Counted from the first letter of the stretch, positions 33,746 through 42,357 are shown. The stretch: 64,000 nt of DNA from JAIOSF01 sp963677755 (GCA_963677755.1 OY782506.1:2108001-2172000); one strand, 5' to 3'. Numbers and translations: made by a program. Notes: a model not told the origin generated them from the sequence alone.

Positions 33746-34471
33746 ATGAAATATATTCTATCCATTACATTTGTGGCCTTATTTTTAAGTGGCTGTCTAA
33801 AAAATGCACCATTTAATGAACCAAAAACATATAAAGAAAAAGTTATACAAGAGGTACGAAGTGCTGACTATAATGGACCATATGCAAAAACAGATAATGT
33901 CTACCAAGACTTAAATGGAGCAATTGTATCAATAGGTGATCAACTATTTACATCAAACACATTTTCCCAGAAAGAAGCTCCAAGTATCATTCTTACTTCA
34001 TTTGTGAACTTAAACGAACTAGAAAGAACGAGTACATTCGGAAGGGTATTAAGTGAAAGTATGTTTAATGAACTTCATATTAGACACTTTAAAGTAACGG
34101 ACTTTAGAGGTCAAGATGCAGTGTCTGTAAATGCTAATGGAGAGTTTCATATAACAAGAGATGTAGAGAGACTTAAAGACCACATAAGTGCAACTGAATT
34201 TATAGTAGTAGGAACTTATGTAAAATTTGAGTATGATAGCGTTTTATTAAATGCAAGAATTTTAGATTCAGAAAATGGTTCGATTATTTCAACAGCAAGA
34301 GTTATCTACAAACCAAATGATTGTAAACTATATAATTTATGTAATATACGAGAAGCAGATATTAGACCTGCTGATTTTGGTATTGACATTATTAAAGACA
34401 AATGTTCTGGTGACAATTGTCCCGCTAAAAAATGTAAAGATGGAATATGCGACAAATCAGTATTATACTAG
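33746..34471 (+). CDS. FlgO-domain lipoprotein B
   Basis: 241 aa. The lipobox is LFLSGC (Cys17). The FlgO domain (about 45-190) parallels protein A: VSIGDQLFTSNTFS, IILTSFVNLNELERTSTFGR, VLSESMFNELHIRHFKVTDF and FIVVGTYVKFEYDSVLLNAR. A Cys-rich tail (KCSGDNCPAKKCKDGICDKS) has four Cys that could bind metal or form disulfides. It overlaps gene C by 25 bases. It is probably anchored in the outer membrane. Confidence 0.82.
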   Translation: MKYILSITFVALFLSGCLKNAPFNEPKTYKEKVIQEVRSADYNGPYAKTDNVYQDLNGAIVSIGDQLFTSNTFSQKEAPSIILTSFVNLNELERTSTFGRVLSESMFNELHIRHFKVTDFRGQDAVSVNANGEFHITRDVERLKDHISATEFIVVGTYVKFEYDSVLLNARILDSENGSIISTARVIYKPNDCKLYNLCNIREADIRPADFGIDIIKDKCSGDNCPAKKCKDGICDKSVLY

Positions 34472-35046
34472 TAGTTTCATTTTTATTAAGTGGTTGTTCT
34501 CTTATAAAAGAAAATGAAGATTCTTTTAAATTTAAATATCTTCATCTCACAACAACTACTAACTTTGATACATTAACTGAAAATTTACTAGAACAACTGT
34601 GTCCAACTATCTCAAGTGTAAACAGAGGGAAAACTCCTATGTATGTAGTAGATTTTGTTAATGTACAAGATTTACAAAATAACTCTGAACTTGGATTTAT
34701 GCTTTCTGCTGAAATGAAAACACAAGTTACACAACTATGTAACACTCCTGTGTATGCGATTGAGTATTCTAAATATCTAAAAATTGGTCCAAATGGGACA
34801 AAATTTTTATCAAGAGATTTAGATGAGTTAAATAACCAAAAAATAAATAAAAATACCTATGCACTTGTGGGAACTTATGCTTTTACCCAAAGACAACTTA
34901 TACTTTATCTAAAACTTATTGACTTAAATAGTGGAGTGATACTCAAATCAGCAACACAAAAAACACTTATAACTGATGAAATAATACATTTAGAAAAAAA
35001 ACAAAATAAATACCAACAATCAGTACATACACCTCTTATTTTATAA
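34447..35046 (+). CDS. FlgO-like lipoprotein C
   Basis: 199 aa. The lipobox is FLLSGC (Cys17) after a clean hydrophobic segment, which supports this start even though it overlaps gene B by 25 bases. A GGA lies 6 bases before the ATG. The core YVVDFVNVQDLQNNSELGFM, LSRDLDELNNQKI and TYALVGTYAFTQRQLILYLK follows the FlgO pattern in diverged form. It is the third FlgO-type protein in a row, suggesting that the three assemble together. Confidence 0.72.
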   Translation: MRQISIILVVSFLLSGCSLIKENEDSFKFKYLHLTTTTNFDTLTENLLEQLCPTISSVNRGKTPMYVVDFVNVQDLQNNSELGFMLSAEMKTQVTQLCNTPVYAIEYSKYLKIGPNGTKFLSRDLDELNNQKINKNTYALVGTYAFTQRQLILYLKLIDLNSGVILKSATQKTLITDEIIHLEKKQNKYQQSVHTPLIL

Positions 35047-35049
35047 ACT

Positions 35050-35078
35050 ATATCAAGACTTCTCGTAAGCCTTGATAT
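35050..35078 (+). terminator. Hairpin after FlgO-like gene C
   Basis: ATATCAAG pairs with CTTGATAT, and an inner CTT/AAG extends the stem around a short loop. AT-rich sequence with TTTTA follows. It is a plausible terminator separating the FlgO genes from the FecR-domain gene. Confidence 0.5.
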
Positions 35079-35139
35079 TATCTAATTTTACTTACAATTA
35101 AGCCTAATCATATTAAAATATTTTTTTAAGGAGAATTTT

Positions 35140-35868
35140 ATGAAGTTATTAATTGCAATATTTACTTTGTCAACATTATTATTTGGATCAATAGGTAATA
35201 TTACCTCATTTAAAGGAAGTGTAACTGTAAAAAGAGATACTCAAAAGATACTTGGGAAAATAAACTTACCAGTTGAACAAAATGATATAATATCAACACG
35301 AAAAGATTCTAATGCTATTATTAAATTTAATGATAACACTATCATAACAATAGGGAAAGATTCCATCTTAAATATTCAAGAATATTTATATGATGAAGAG
35401 GTTACATCAAATTCAAAAACACAATTTAACTTCTTAAAAGGTACTTTTAAATCTGTAACGGGTGCCATAGGTCATTTAAATCCCACCAAATTTAAACTTA
35501 ATACAAAAACAGCAGGTATAGGTATACGAGGTACAGTAACAATGGGTAATCAAAACATAATTGCTTGTACAAAAGGGGCAATAAGTGTTAAAACTAAGTC
35601 AACTTCTGTTAATTTAGAAGAGGGTGAATATGTAGATATAACTAAAACAGCTGTATCTGCACCACAAAAATTAACTATTGAAATTTTAAATATGTTAAAT
35701 AAAGACTTAGGAGTGTCAACTCAAATAGGTTCCAAGAATCAAAATCAATCAACACTACAAGTCGTATCTAAAATGTTAGAGCAAGAAGCAAACTCTAAAG
35801 TATCAAAAGATAGTGGAAGTGGAGGTACTTCAGGAAGTGATGGAGGAAGTGGTGGACATGGACACTAA
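35140..35868 (+). CDS. Exported FecR-domain protein
   Basis: 242 aa. The signal peptide ends near LLFGS. The FecR domain (about 22-150) has IGNITSFKGSVTVKRDTQ, LPVEQNDIISTRKDSNAIIK, FNDNTIITIGKDSILNIQEY and TKTAGIGIRGTVTM. The C-terminal tail is Gly/Ser-rich and ends GGSGGHGH. Unlike true FecR anti-sigma regulators it has no cytoplasmic or membrane helix, so it is a periplasmic or surface FecR-domain protein. TTAAGGAG precedes the ATG. Its partner is unknown. Confidence 0.8.
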   Translation: MKLLIAIFTLSTLLFGSIGNITSFKGSVTVKRDTQKILGKINLPVEQNDIISTRKDSNAIIKFNDNTIITIGKDSILNIQEYLYDEEVTSNSKTQFNFLKGTFKSVTGAIGHLNPTKFKLNTKTAGIGIRGTVTMGNQNIIACTKGAISVKTKSTSVNLEEGEYVDITKTAVSAPQKLTIEILNMLNKDLGVSTQIGSKNQNQSTLQVVSKMLEQEANSKVSKDSGSGGTSGSDGGSGGHGH

Positions 35869-35897
35869 AAGTAAATATATAATTAAAGGAAACAAAA

Positions 35898-36440
35898 ATG
35901 CAACATTTTAAAATATTATTAATAGGTTTATTTACATCAATAATTATGACAGGTTGTATTTCAACTAAAGGGTACTTGTATACAACAAGTAACTCATCTA
36001 ATATTATCAAAAAAGCATATATTCAAGATGATATACAAATTAAACTTATTAATAAATTTAATGAAAGTTACCATTTATCAGATGTAATTATTGGATATGG
36101 TACACATCCATTTAATATACTTGAGAATAAGTCAATTAGTCAAATACTTGTTTCAAATGATGTAAATTTCAATGAAAAATACTCAAAATATTCAAAAAAA
36201 GGGTTAGAAAAAAGTTTTTTTAATACTTATTATATGACATTTACAGATGAAGCTTTATTAGCTATTTTAGCAGAAGAATATGGAATGACTATTGTCGTCT
36301 CAGATTTAACAAGTAATAAGTTATATAATATAGACTATAAATCTTCTAATATTATCTTATCAGAAGAGATTAGACACAACATCTATTATGGGTTTTTAGA
36401 TACATTACAATATTATGAAGATAGAGAGAAAGATAAATAA
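35898..36440 (+). CDS. Lipoprotein of unknown family
   Basis: 180 aa. The lipobox IIMTGC (Cys20) follows a hydrophobic segment. The mature part is soluble, Ser/Tyr/Ile/Asn-rich, with SDVIIGYGTHPFNILENKSI and LLAILAEEYGMTIVVSDLTS. I do not recognise a family. It follows the FecR-domain gene by 29 bases with AAAGGAAAC before the ATG, so it likely belongs to the same envelope cluster. Confidence 0.65.
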   Translation: MQHFKILLIGLFTSIIMTGCISTKGYLYTTSNSSNIIKKAYIQDDIQIKLINKFNESYHLSDVIIGYGTHPFNILENKSISQILVSNDVNFNEKYSKYSKKGLEKSFFNTYYMTFTDEALLAILAEEYGMTIVVSDLTSNKLYNIDYKSSNIILSEEIRHNIYYGFLDTLQYYEDREKDK

Positions 36441-36448
36441 ATTTACCA

Positions 36449-36479
36449 CAATTAAAGAGTCAAATCAACTCTTTAATTG
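36449..36479 (+). terminator. Convergent hairpin between lipoprotein gene and hemH
   Basis: A perfect 12-bp stem CAATTAAAGAGT / ACTCTTTAATTG encloses a 7-base loop. It overlaps the hemH stop codon and sits between convergent genes. Confidence 0.6.
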
Positions 36480-37380
36480 CTTCAATAAAGGTATCATTAT
36501 CATTAATACATTTACATACTCTATACTCTTTAATTCCTAACTCTTTTGCAATCTCTCGATATTCTATATCAAGTTCAAACACTGTTTCACTATTATCAAT
36601 TATAAACGAAATAGGATATATAAGTACTTTTTTACCTTTAAAGTGTTTTAACATCTCTTCTAAACTAGGTGTCAGCCATTTCATTGGTCCAACTTTTGAT
36701 TGATAAGCCAAGTTAATTGATTTTATATTTGTTGCATAATGTGTTAACTTTTCTTTGAGTATCTCAACTTGTTCTTCTACTTCTTTTTGATAGGTATCAC
36801 CATTATTGACAATTTTTTGAGGTAATCCATGTGCAGAAAAAATAATATGAAAATCATTATATTTTCCCTGTACTCTTATAATCTCATCACAGACTGCTTT
36901 GTTATAAAGTTCATTCTTATAAAATGGTTCTATAAGTTTTATATTAAAGTTTTCCTCTTTTGCTTTTATCATAAAATCATCAACACTAGATTTTACAGTT
37001 GTAGTTGAATATTGAGGATACAAAGGCAATAGTGTTACCTCAGTTATCCCTTGTTCTTTAATTCTTGCAATGGCAGTTTGAGAGAAAGGCGAAGTATATC
37101 GCATAGCATCTGTTACAAAATATTCTGGTAATTGTTTTTGTAGTTTTTTTATAAGTTTATCTGTTAATTTATGTAAAGGTGAAGCCCCACCAATTTGTTC
37201 ATAATTTTTCCATGCTTTATTAAGTCTAAATGTTACAATTAAAGAAGCTATCATGGAACGAATTGTAGAATTTTTAAATGTTAAAATATTTTCGTCATTA
37301 AACATATTTGTTAAAAATACTTCTAATTCATCTTTATTTCTTGCTGCTCCCATATTGAGTAAAACCAATGCTTTTTTCAT
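36460..37380 (-). CDS. hemH: Ferrochelatase
   Basis: 306 aa. It inserts Fe2+ into protoporphyrin IX to make heme. The N-terminus ALVLLNMGAARNKDELEVFL, the RYTSPFSQTAI segment, LLPLYPQYSTTTVKS, the catalytic FSAHGLPQKIV (His about 190) and AYQSKVGPMKWLTPSLEEML are all family motifs, and SFIIDNSETVFELDIEY carries the conserved Glu. The length is typical. It lies 13 bases after the orphan ABC ATPase gene, near two c-type cytochrome genes, where heme demand is obvious. Confidence 0.95.
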   Translation of the reverse strand: MKKALVLLNMGAARNKDELEVFLTNMFNDENILTFKNSTIRSMIASLIVTFRLNKAWKNYEQIGGASPLHKLTDKLIKKLQKQLPEYFVTDAMRYTSPFSQTAIARIKEQGITEVTLLPLYPQYSTTTVKSSVDDFMIKAKEENFNIKLIEPFYKNELYNKAVCDEIIRVQGKYNDFHIIFSAHGLPQKIVNNGDTYQKEVEEQVEILKEKLTHYATNIKSINLAYQSKVGPMKWLTPSLEEMLKHFKGKKVLIYPISFIIDNSETVFELDIEYREIAKELGIKEYRVCKCINDNDTFIEAIKELI

Positions 37381-37393
37381 TTATGTTTATATC

Positions 37394-37996
37394 CTAGTTT
37401 TTATCTATATTAATTATTGTGTTACTACACCAAGAAGCTAAATCTTCATCATGTGTGATTAAAAGAATACCAAATCTATCTAAAAAAGAGATTAGCATCT
37501 TCATTGTTTCCAAAGCTGTTATATTATCTAAAGCACTAGTTGGTTCATCAGCTAATATTAAATCAGGTTTCATTAAAATTGCTCTTAAAATACTACATCT
37601 TTGTAATTGACCCCCACTTAATTCATGAGGTTTTTTATAAATCAACTCACTCTCTAAATGTAGTTGTTCCAATAACTCATCTAATTCATTTTTTTCATAA
37701 TCCTTAACAACATCATTTATCTGCTCTATTATACAATATGTTGGATGAAATGAACTATAAGGATCTTGATAAATATGTGCTATCTTTTTCACATTTATTT
37801 CACCTTTAAAAAGTTTTAAATTTTTAGTTATTAATTCAAATAAAGTAGACTTGCCACTTCCACTAGCTCCAACAATAGAAATTATTTCATTCTTGTGCAA
37901 TGATAAAGAAAAGTCCTCATATATAAGTTTTTCTTTTTGATAACCGAATGTGATACAATTTATATCTAATATACTATTTTTTTTCATAAATGACAT
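37394..37996 (-). CDS. ABC transporter ATPase, Opp/Nik-like, orphan
   Basis: 200 aa. Walker A is GASGSGKS, the signature LSGGQLQR, Walker B LILADEP, and H-loop LLITHD. The phrase YQDPYSSFHPTYCIIEQI is typical of peptide/nickel importer ATPases (DppF/NikE type), but the protein is shorter than usual and lacks their C-terminal oligopeptide-binding extension. No permease or binding-protein gene is adjacent. An alternative ATG lies three codons in. It is read toward hemH, so a metal or heme link is possible. Confidence 0.8.
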   Translation of the reverse strand: MSFMKKNSILDINCITFGYQKEKLIYEDFSLSLHKNEIISIVGASGSGKSTLFELITKNLKLFKGEINVKKIAHIYQDPYSSFHPTYCIIEQINDVVKDYEKNELDELLEQLHLESELIYKKPHELSGGQLQRCSILRAILMKPDLILADEPTSALDNITALETMKMLISFLDRFGILLITHDEDLASWCSNTIINIDKN

Positions 37997-38072
37997 TCTA
38001 TCTTAATTTTTATAAGACAAGTTAAAGTAAATTACTTGTATTATTTGTGAAACAAAATTTAGGAGATATAAT

Positions 38073-38345
38073 ATGAGAAAAATCGTATTAGGAACATTAG
38101 TATTAAGTGTTGCTGCATTTGCTGCAGTTAATTTAGGAGCATGTAAAGGTTGTCATGGTGCAAACTTTGAAAAAGCTGCTTTAGGAAAATCTAAAATTGT
38201 TGCAAACATGACAAAACAAGAAGTTTCTGATTCATTAGTAGGATACAAAAAAGGTACTTATGGTGGTGCTATGAAAGGTGTTATGAAAGGTCAAGTTGCA
38301 AGATATAGTGAAGCTGATTTAAGAGCTACAGGTCTTGGTAAATAA
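38073..38345 (+). CDS. Small monoheme cytochrome c
   Basis: 90 aa. The signal peptide ends near AAFA-AVN. A single c-heme motif GACKGCHGANF (about residue 24-34) is followed by EKAALGKSKIVANM, KGTYGGAMKGVM (probable Met ligand) and ATGLGK at the end. It is a periplasmic class I-like cytochrome and the single-module version of the triheme protein encoded next. AGGAGATATA precedes the ATG. It is likely an electron carrier to the cbb3 oxidase or another terminal enzyme, which is inferred. Confidence 0.85.
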   Translation: MRKIVLGTLVLSVAAFAAVNLGACKGCHGANFEKAALGKSKIVANMTKQEVSDSLVGYKKGTYGGAMKGVMKGQVARYSEADLRATGLGK

Positions 38346-38375
38346 TTACACTATATTTTCATAGTAGATTTTAAA

Positions 38376-38412
38376 AGCCAATCACTTCAATCAAGTGGTT
38401 GGCTTTTTTTTT
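38376..38412 (+). terminator. Terminator after monoheme cytochrome gene
   Basis: AGCCAATCACTT pairs with AAGTGGTTGGCT (one G-T) around loop CAATC, followed by a run of nine T. Clear intrinsic terminator. Confidence 0.9.
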
Positions 38413-38445
38413 ACATAATTTTGATTATTTACACTAGGAGATAAT

Positions 38446-39222
38446 ATGCAAAAAGTAACTTTGGGAATTTTAACTTGTGCAACAATTTTAGTAGCAGATG
38501 TGAATATAGCATCATGTAAAAGTTGTCACGGAGCAGACTTTGAAAAAGCTGCATTAGGAAAATCTAAAATAGTAAAAGATATGACTAAAAGTGAAGTTAG
38601 TGCAGCTTTAATTGGATATAAAAATGGTACTTATGGTGATTCTATGAAAGGTATTATGTATAGCAATGTCAAAATGTATACTAATAAAGAATTAAGTGCC
38701 ACAGGTATTGGTTCTAGTACAAAAATATTCAAACAAGGTTTAGATAGCTCAATTGACTTAACATCATGTAAGGGATGCCATGGAGTTGATTTTGAAAAAG
38801 CAGCATTAGGAAAATCTAAAATTGTAAGAGATATGACAAAAAGTGAAGTTAGTGCAGCTTTAATTGGGTATAAAAATGGTACTTATGGTGATTCTATGAA
38901 AGGGATCATGTATCAAAATGTCAAGATGTATACCAATAAAGAATTAAGTACCACAGGTATTGGTGTAAATAATATAATCCATAAAGAACCTATAAAAAGT
39001 TCTATTGATTTAACATCATGTAAGGGATGCCATGGAGTTGATTTCGAAAAAGCATCACTGGGATCTTCTAAAATTGTACGAGACATGAGTAAAGAAGAAG
39101 TAATTAAAGCCCTCCTTGGATATAAAAATGGCACCTATGGTAGCAGTATGAAAGGTGTTATGATAGACCAAGTTAAAAGCTATACAGAAGAAGAATTACG
39201 AACAACGGGTCTAGGTAAATAA
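38446..39222 (+). CDS. Triheme cytochrome c built from three tandem modules
   Basis: 258 aa. After a signal peptide (1-16), three copies of one cytochrome module follow, at about 18-95, 101-178 and 184-258. Each carries a heme motif (SCKSCHG, SCKGCHG, SCKGCHG), an EKA-SLG-like segment, GYKNGTYG-x-SMKG with a likely Met ligand, and a closing TGIG or TGLG. The spacing between equivalent bases is exactly 252 bp in both steps and the DNA copies are nearly identical, so this arose by recent tandem duplication. The single-module paralogue lies just upstream. It is probably a periplasmic electron wire. Confidence 0.88.
   Translation: MQKVTLGILTCATILVADVNIASCKSCHGADFEKAALGKSKIVKDMTKSEVSAALIGYKNGTYGDSMKGIMYSNVKMYTNKELSATGIGSSTKIFKQGLDSSIDLTSCKGCHGVDFEKAALGKSKIVRDMTKSEVSAALIGYKNGTYGDSMKGIMYQNVKMYTNKELSTTGIGVNNIIHKEPIKSSIDLTSCKGCHGVDFEKASLGSSKIVRDMSKEEVIKALLGYKNGTYGSSMKGVMIDQVKSYTEEELRTTGLGK
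38512..39220 (+). repeat. Three 252-bp tandem repeats within the triheme gene
   Basis: TCATGTAA (heme motif start) occurs at 38512, 38764 and 39016, giving a period of 252 bp (84 codons). Long stretches are identical between copies 1 and 2 (the GAAGTTAGTGCAGCTTTAAT region) and between copies 2 and 3 (TCATGTAAGGGATGCCATGG). Confidence 0.9.
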
Positions 39223-39241
39223 TTTATTTATCTAGTTTTTT
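39211..39241 (+). terminator. Terminator after triheme cytochrome gene
   Basis: CTAGGTAAATA pairs with TATTTATCTAG (one G-T) around ATT and is followed by six T. It overlaps both the cytochrome stop and the end of the convergent ccoS gene. Confidence 0.85.
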
Positions 39242-39445
39242 AGCTTTTTTTTCTTTTAATGCTTTTACTTTTTCTTCATTATTTACAGCATCTTGTAGAT
39301 CTTCTGTAGAATCATTTAAAAGTCCATTCATCATCTTTTTACCATCATCAAATTGACCCTGTTTTACACCCCAAATAAATATACCTAAAAGTGTAAAACT
39401 TACAATAATTCCTACAATTAATTCCATCCATAATATAGCTGTCAT
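39224..39445 (-). CDS. ccoS: cbb3 oxidase assembly protein CcoS
   Basis: 73 aa. One membrane helix (about 8-27, LIVGIIVSFTLLGIFIWGVK) is followed by QGQFDD, the CcoS signature, then a charged tail. CcoS is needed to insert heme and copper into the cbb3 oxidase. It begins directly after the ccoI stop (no gap), so the pair is co-translated. Its 3' end overlaps the terminator of the triheme cytochrome gene. Confidence 0.87.
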   Translation of the reverse strand: MTAILWMELIVGIIVSFTLLGIFIWGVKQGQFDDGKKMMNGLLNDSTEDLQDAVNNEEKVKALKEKKAKKLDK

Positions 39446-41863
39446 TTAAGATCCTTTATATTTTTTATTATTTATTCTCATACTATTTCCAACTACAAGC
39501 AATGAACTTAAACTCATAGACAATGCAGCAACTAAAGGTATCACATATCCAGCCATTGCAATTGGTACTGTTAAAATATTATATACTAAAGATATAGATA
39601 AATTTTGTTTGATAAAAGTAAAAGTTCTTTTTGAGATATATACACTTTTTTCTAATCCTTTTAAACTATCATTTAAAATAACTACATCACTTACAGCAAT
39701 AGAAATATCAGCACCATTACCCATAGCAATAGCAATTGAGGCTCGACTTAATGCTAAAGCATCATTTATACCATCACCAACCATAACAATGATTTTCCCC
39801 TCATCTTTTAATTTTGTGATATAGTTTGCTTTATCTATAGGGGTCATTTTTGCTTTATAATTTTCTATTCCTACTTCTTGTGCTACTTTAGAAACAATTG
39901 CCTCATGGTCACCACTACACATAATCACTTCTATGTTTTGAGATTTCAGAAATTCAATAGTTTCTTTTGCATCTTCTTTTATTGTGTCTTCTAGCTCAAA
40001 AGTTGCAACAAGAACATTATTTATAGCAAAATGGTAAATAGTGGAACTATATTTTTTTGTTACTTTTATTTGTTTCTCTTCTAATAATTCACTGTTTCCA
40101 CCAAAAATTTTTTTATCTTTATAAATAGCTTGTAAACCTTTGGCTTGTACTTGTTCTATATTTTCTAATTCTACATTTGTTATGTATTCAAAATTTTCCT
40201 CTAAATACTTTTTTACAGCTTTACTTACAGGATGTGTTGAACTATCAGCTAAACTATATAAAATGTTTAATTGTTCACTACTTAAATGTTCACAATCAGC
40301 TTTCAATACAGATAATTTTCCTGTAGTAACAGTTCCTGTTTTATCCAAAATAATTGTATTTGCTTTTGCAAATGTTTCTATAAACTTTGCCTCTTTAAAA
40401 AGTAATCCCTCTTTTGCTAACCAACTAACTCCAATCAAACTCGCAATTGGAGTAGCTAATGCTAATGCACAAGGACACGCAATAATGATCACAGAAATTG
40501 CAATTATAAGTGATTTTTCAAAACTTCCATCATAAAAATACCATCCTGCAAAAGTAGCAAGAGCAAGTGAAAGTATAATTACAGAAAAATATTTTGAAAG
40601 TTCATTTGTCACATCTTCTATTTTTGGTTTCGAATTTAGAGAATCTTCAAGAAGTTCAACAATATTATTTAAAGTAGAATTAGCATAGTTCTTTACTGCT
40701 TTATATCGTATAACTTGATTAAGATTTATTGTACCACTATATATGGTATCTCCAAGCTTTTTTGATACAGGAAGAGATTCTCCACTGATGCTACTTTCAT
40801 CAAAAGAAGTTTCTCCACTAATTAACTCTCCATCAACACTAGCTTTTTCCCCATTTTTAACTTCTATAATATTCCCAACTTCTATTTTATCAAGAGGGAC
40901 AACTTTTTTTCCACCATCAACTATCAATGTAGCCTCTAAAGGGATAGTTGATTTAATTTTATCCATCGTATCAACAGCACCTTTTTTCCCAAGGACTTCA
41001 AGATACTTCCCAACAAGTACAAATGTTATAATCATAGCAGCACTATCAAAATAGCTATGTCCATCTCCACCTAAAAGTACATATAAAGAATATATATAAA
41101 TTAATGTAGCACCAGAACTTACTAAAAAATCCATATTTAAAATTTTATTCTTTAAACCATAATAAGCACCACGAAAAAATATCCAACCACTATAAAAAAC
41201 AACTGGTGTAGTAAAAATAAACTCTGCCATATGGATAAGTTGTAACATATCTTCTTCCATACCTGTAAAAAATCCAGTATATTTAGCAACACCAATCATC
41301 ATAAGATTCATAGTCGCAAAAATAGCTACACTCATTCGCAAAAAATAGTCTCTTTTATTTTTTGTTGCTTTTTTTTCACTTTCACTTCTATCATATGGGT
41401 ATGCGTTATATCCAATACTTCTTATTTTATCAATAATTTCAGATAGTTTTATAGTATCTTCATCCCAAACTATTTTTGCTTTGTTATTTGTAAAGTTAAT
41501 ACTAGCCTCTACAATTCCATCAGTTTGTGCTAATACTTTTTCATTAAGCCAAATACAAGCGGCACAATGAATACCTTCTATAATTAAATCAACCCTACTA
41601 AATCCCTCATTCGTAGTTTTAATATATCGACTCTTAAAGCTTTCCATATCAAAATTACTACTATCAGTTCCAACTGCAACTGGTGGGGCTATAGTATTTT
41701 TTCCCATTTTTTCATAAAAACTATCTAGTCCATCATCTTTTAATAAGTGATAAACTCCTTGACACCCATTACAACAGAAATTTAATTCTGGATTGTCAGA
41801 TTCTTTTATCATTACATTTTCATCAAATTCAAGATGACAATGTGTACATTTAACTATTGACAT
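39446..41863 (-). CDS. ccoI: Copper-translocating P1B ATPase for cbb3 oxidase
   Basis: 805 aa. An N-terminal Cys-rich metal-binding region (CTHCHLEF, then CCNGCQGVYHLL) is followed by an HMA-like domain with GIHCAACIWL. About eight membrane helices include CPCALALATP. The phosphorylation loop is ILDKTGTVTTG, and MVGDGINDALALSRA the hinge. This CcoI/FixI layout supplies copper to the cbb3 oxidase. It is transcribed with ccoS and overlaps the asparaginase-like gene upstream by 10 bases. Confidence 0.92.
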   Translation of the reverse strand: MSIVKCTHCHLEFDENVMIKESDNPELNFCCNGCQGVYHLLKDDGLDSFYEKMGKNTIAPPVAVGTDSSNFDMESFKSRYIKTTNEGFSRVDLIIEGIHCAACIWLNEKVLAQTDGIVEASINFTNNKAKIVWDEDTIKLSEIIDKIRSIGYNAYPYDRSESEKKATKNKRDYFLRMSVAIFATMNLMMIGVAKYTGFFTGMEEDMLQLIHMAEFIFTTPVVFYSGWIFFRGAYYGLKNKILNMDFLVSSGATLIYIYSLYVLLGGDGHSYFDSAAMIITFVLVGKYLEVLGKKGAVDTMDKIKSTIPLEATLIVDGGKKVVPLDKIEVGNIIEVKNGEKASVDGELISGETSFDESSISGESLPVSKKLGDTIYSGTINLNQVIRYKAVKNYANSTLNNIVELLEDSLNSKPKIEDVTNELSKYFSVIILSLALATFAGWYFYDGSFEKSLIIAISVIIIACPCALALATPIASLIGVSWLAKEGLLFKEAKFIETFAKANTIILDKTGTVTTGKLSVLKADCEHLSSEQLNILYSLADSSTHPVSKAVKKYLEENFEYITNVELENIEQVQAKGLQAIYKDKKIFGGNSELLEEKQIKVTKKYSSTIYHFAINNVLVATFELEDTIKEDAKETIEFLKSQNIEVIMCSGDHEAIVSKVAQEVGIENYKAKMTPIDKANYITKLKDEGKIIVMVGDGINDALALSRASIAIAMGNGADISIAVSDVVILNDSLKGLEKSVYISKRTFTFIKQNLSISLVYNILTVPIAMAGYVIPLVAALSMSLSSLLVVGNSMRINNKKYKGS

Positions 41864-42357
41864 TCAAATACACCTAACTCTCTATTTTTTTTAATATTTT
41901 CATTTTTTTTTACCATCCCATGCATAGATATCCATATTCCATTTTTATGATTAGATAATAAATACCCGTACCCCATCATAAGATTTGAAACTGCTTCAAC
42001 TTTATTAATACTATAAGGAACCATTGCACCTGTGAGTATTATCTCTTTCTCTTTTATATTTTCTTCTAAAAATAAAGCTGTTTGATCTATGGTATCTGTA
42101 CCATGAATTATTATTATTTTTTTATATTTACATTGATTAATAAATTTAACTAATAATTTTCTATCTTCAAAAGTAATATCTAGGCTATCTTTATATAATA
42201 TACCTTGTACTTCAAGATTATTAATTTTTGATTTTTCTATAATATCTTTTATTAAATCATTATTTTTTTTAATCACTAAACTTCCATTAAGTTCATTATA
42301 CAGTTTATTGAATGTTCCACCTGTGTTGATAATTAGAATATTGTTGTTATTTTTCAT
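41854..42357 (-). CDS. Half-length asparaginase-domain protein
   Basis: 167 aa from ATG 42357. An in-frame GTG lies four codons earlier, and neither has a good ribosome site. ILIINTGGTFNKLYN holds the first catalytic Thr, IIIIHGTDTIDQTALFLEEN the second (HGTDT), and ILTGAMVPYSINKVEAVSN follows. It thus has the complete N-terminal L-asparaginase domain but stops where the C-terminal domain should begin (family usual length about 330). It overlaps ccoI. It may be a single-domain relative with another function or a truncated enzyme. The active site looks intact. Confidence 0.75.
   Translation of the reverse strand: MKNNNNILIINTGGTFNKLYNELNGSLVIKKNNDLIKDIIEKSKINNLEVQGILYKDSLDITFEDRKLLVKFINQCKYKKIIIIHGTDTIDQTALFLEENIKEKEIILTGAMVPYSINKVEAVSNLMMGYGYLLSNHKNGIWISMHGMVKKNENIKKNRELGVFECQ

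Noticed and set aside
40140..40535. Long + strand frames opposite ccoI
   Set aside because: Shadows of the well-supported P-type ATPase gene, with no family resemblance.
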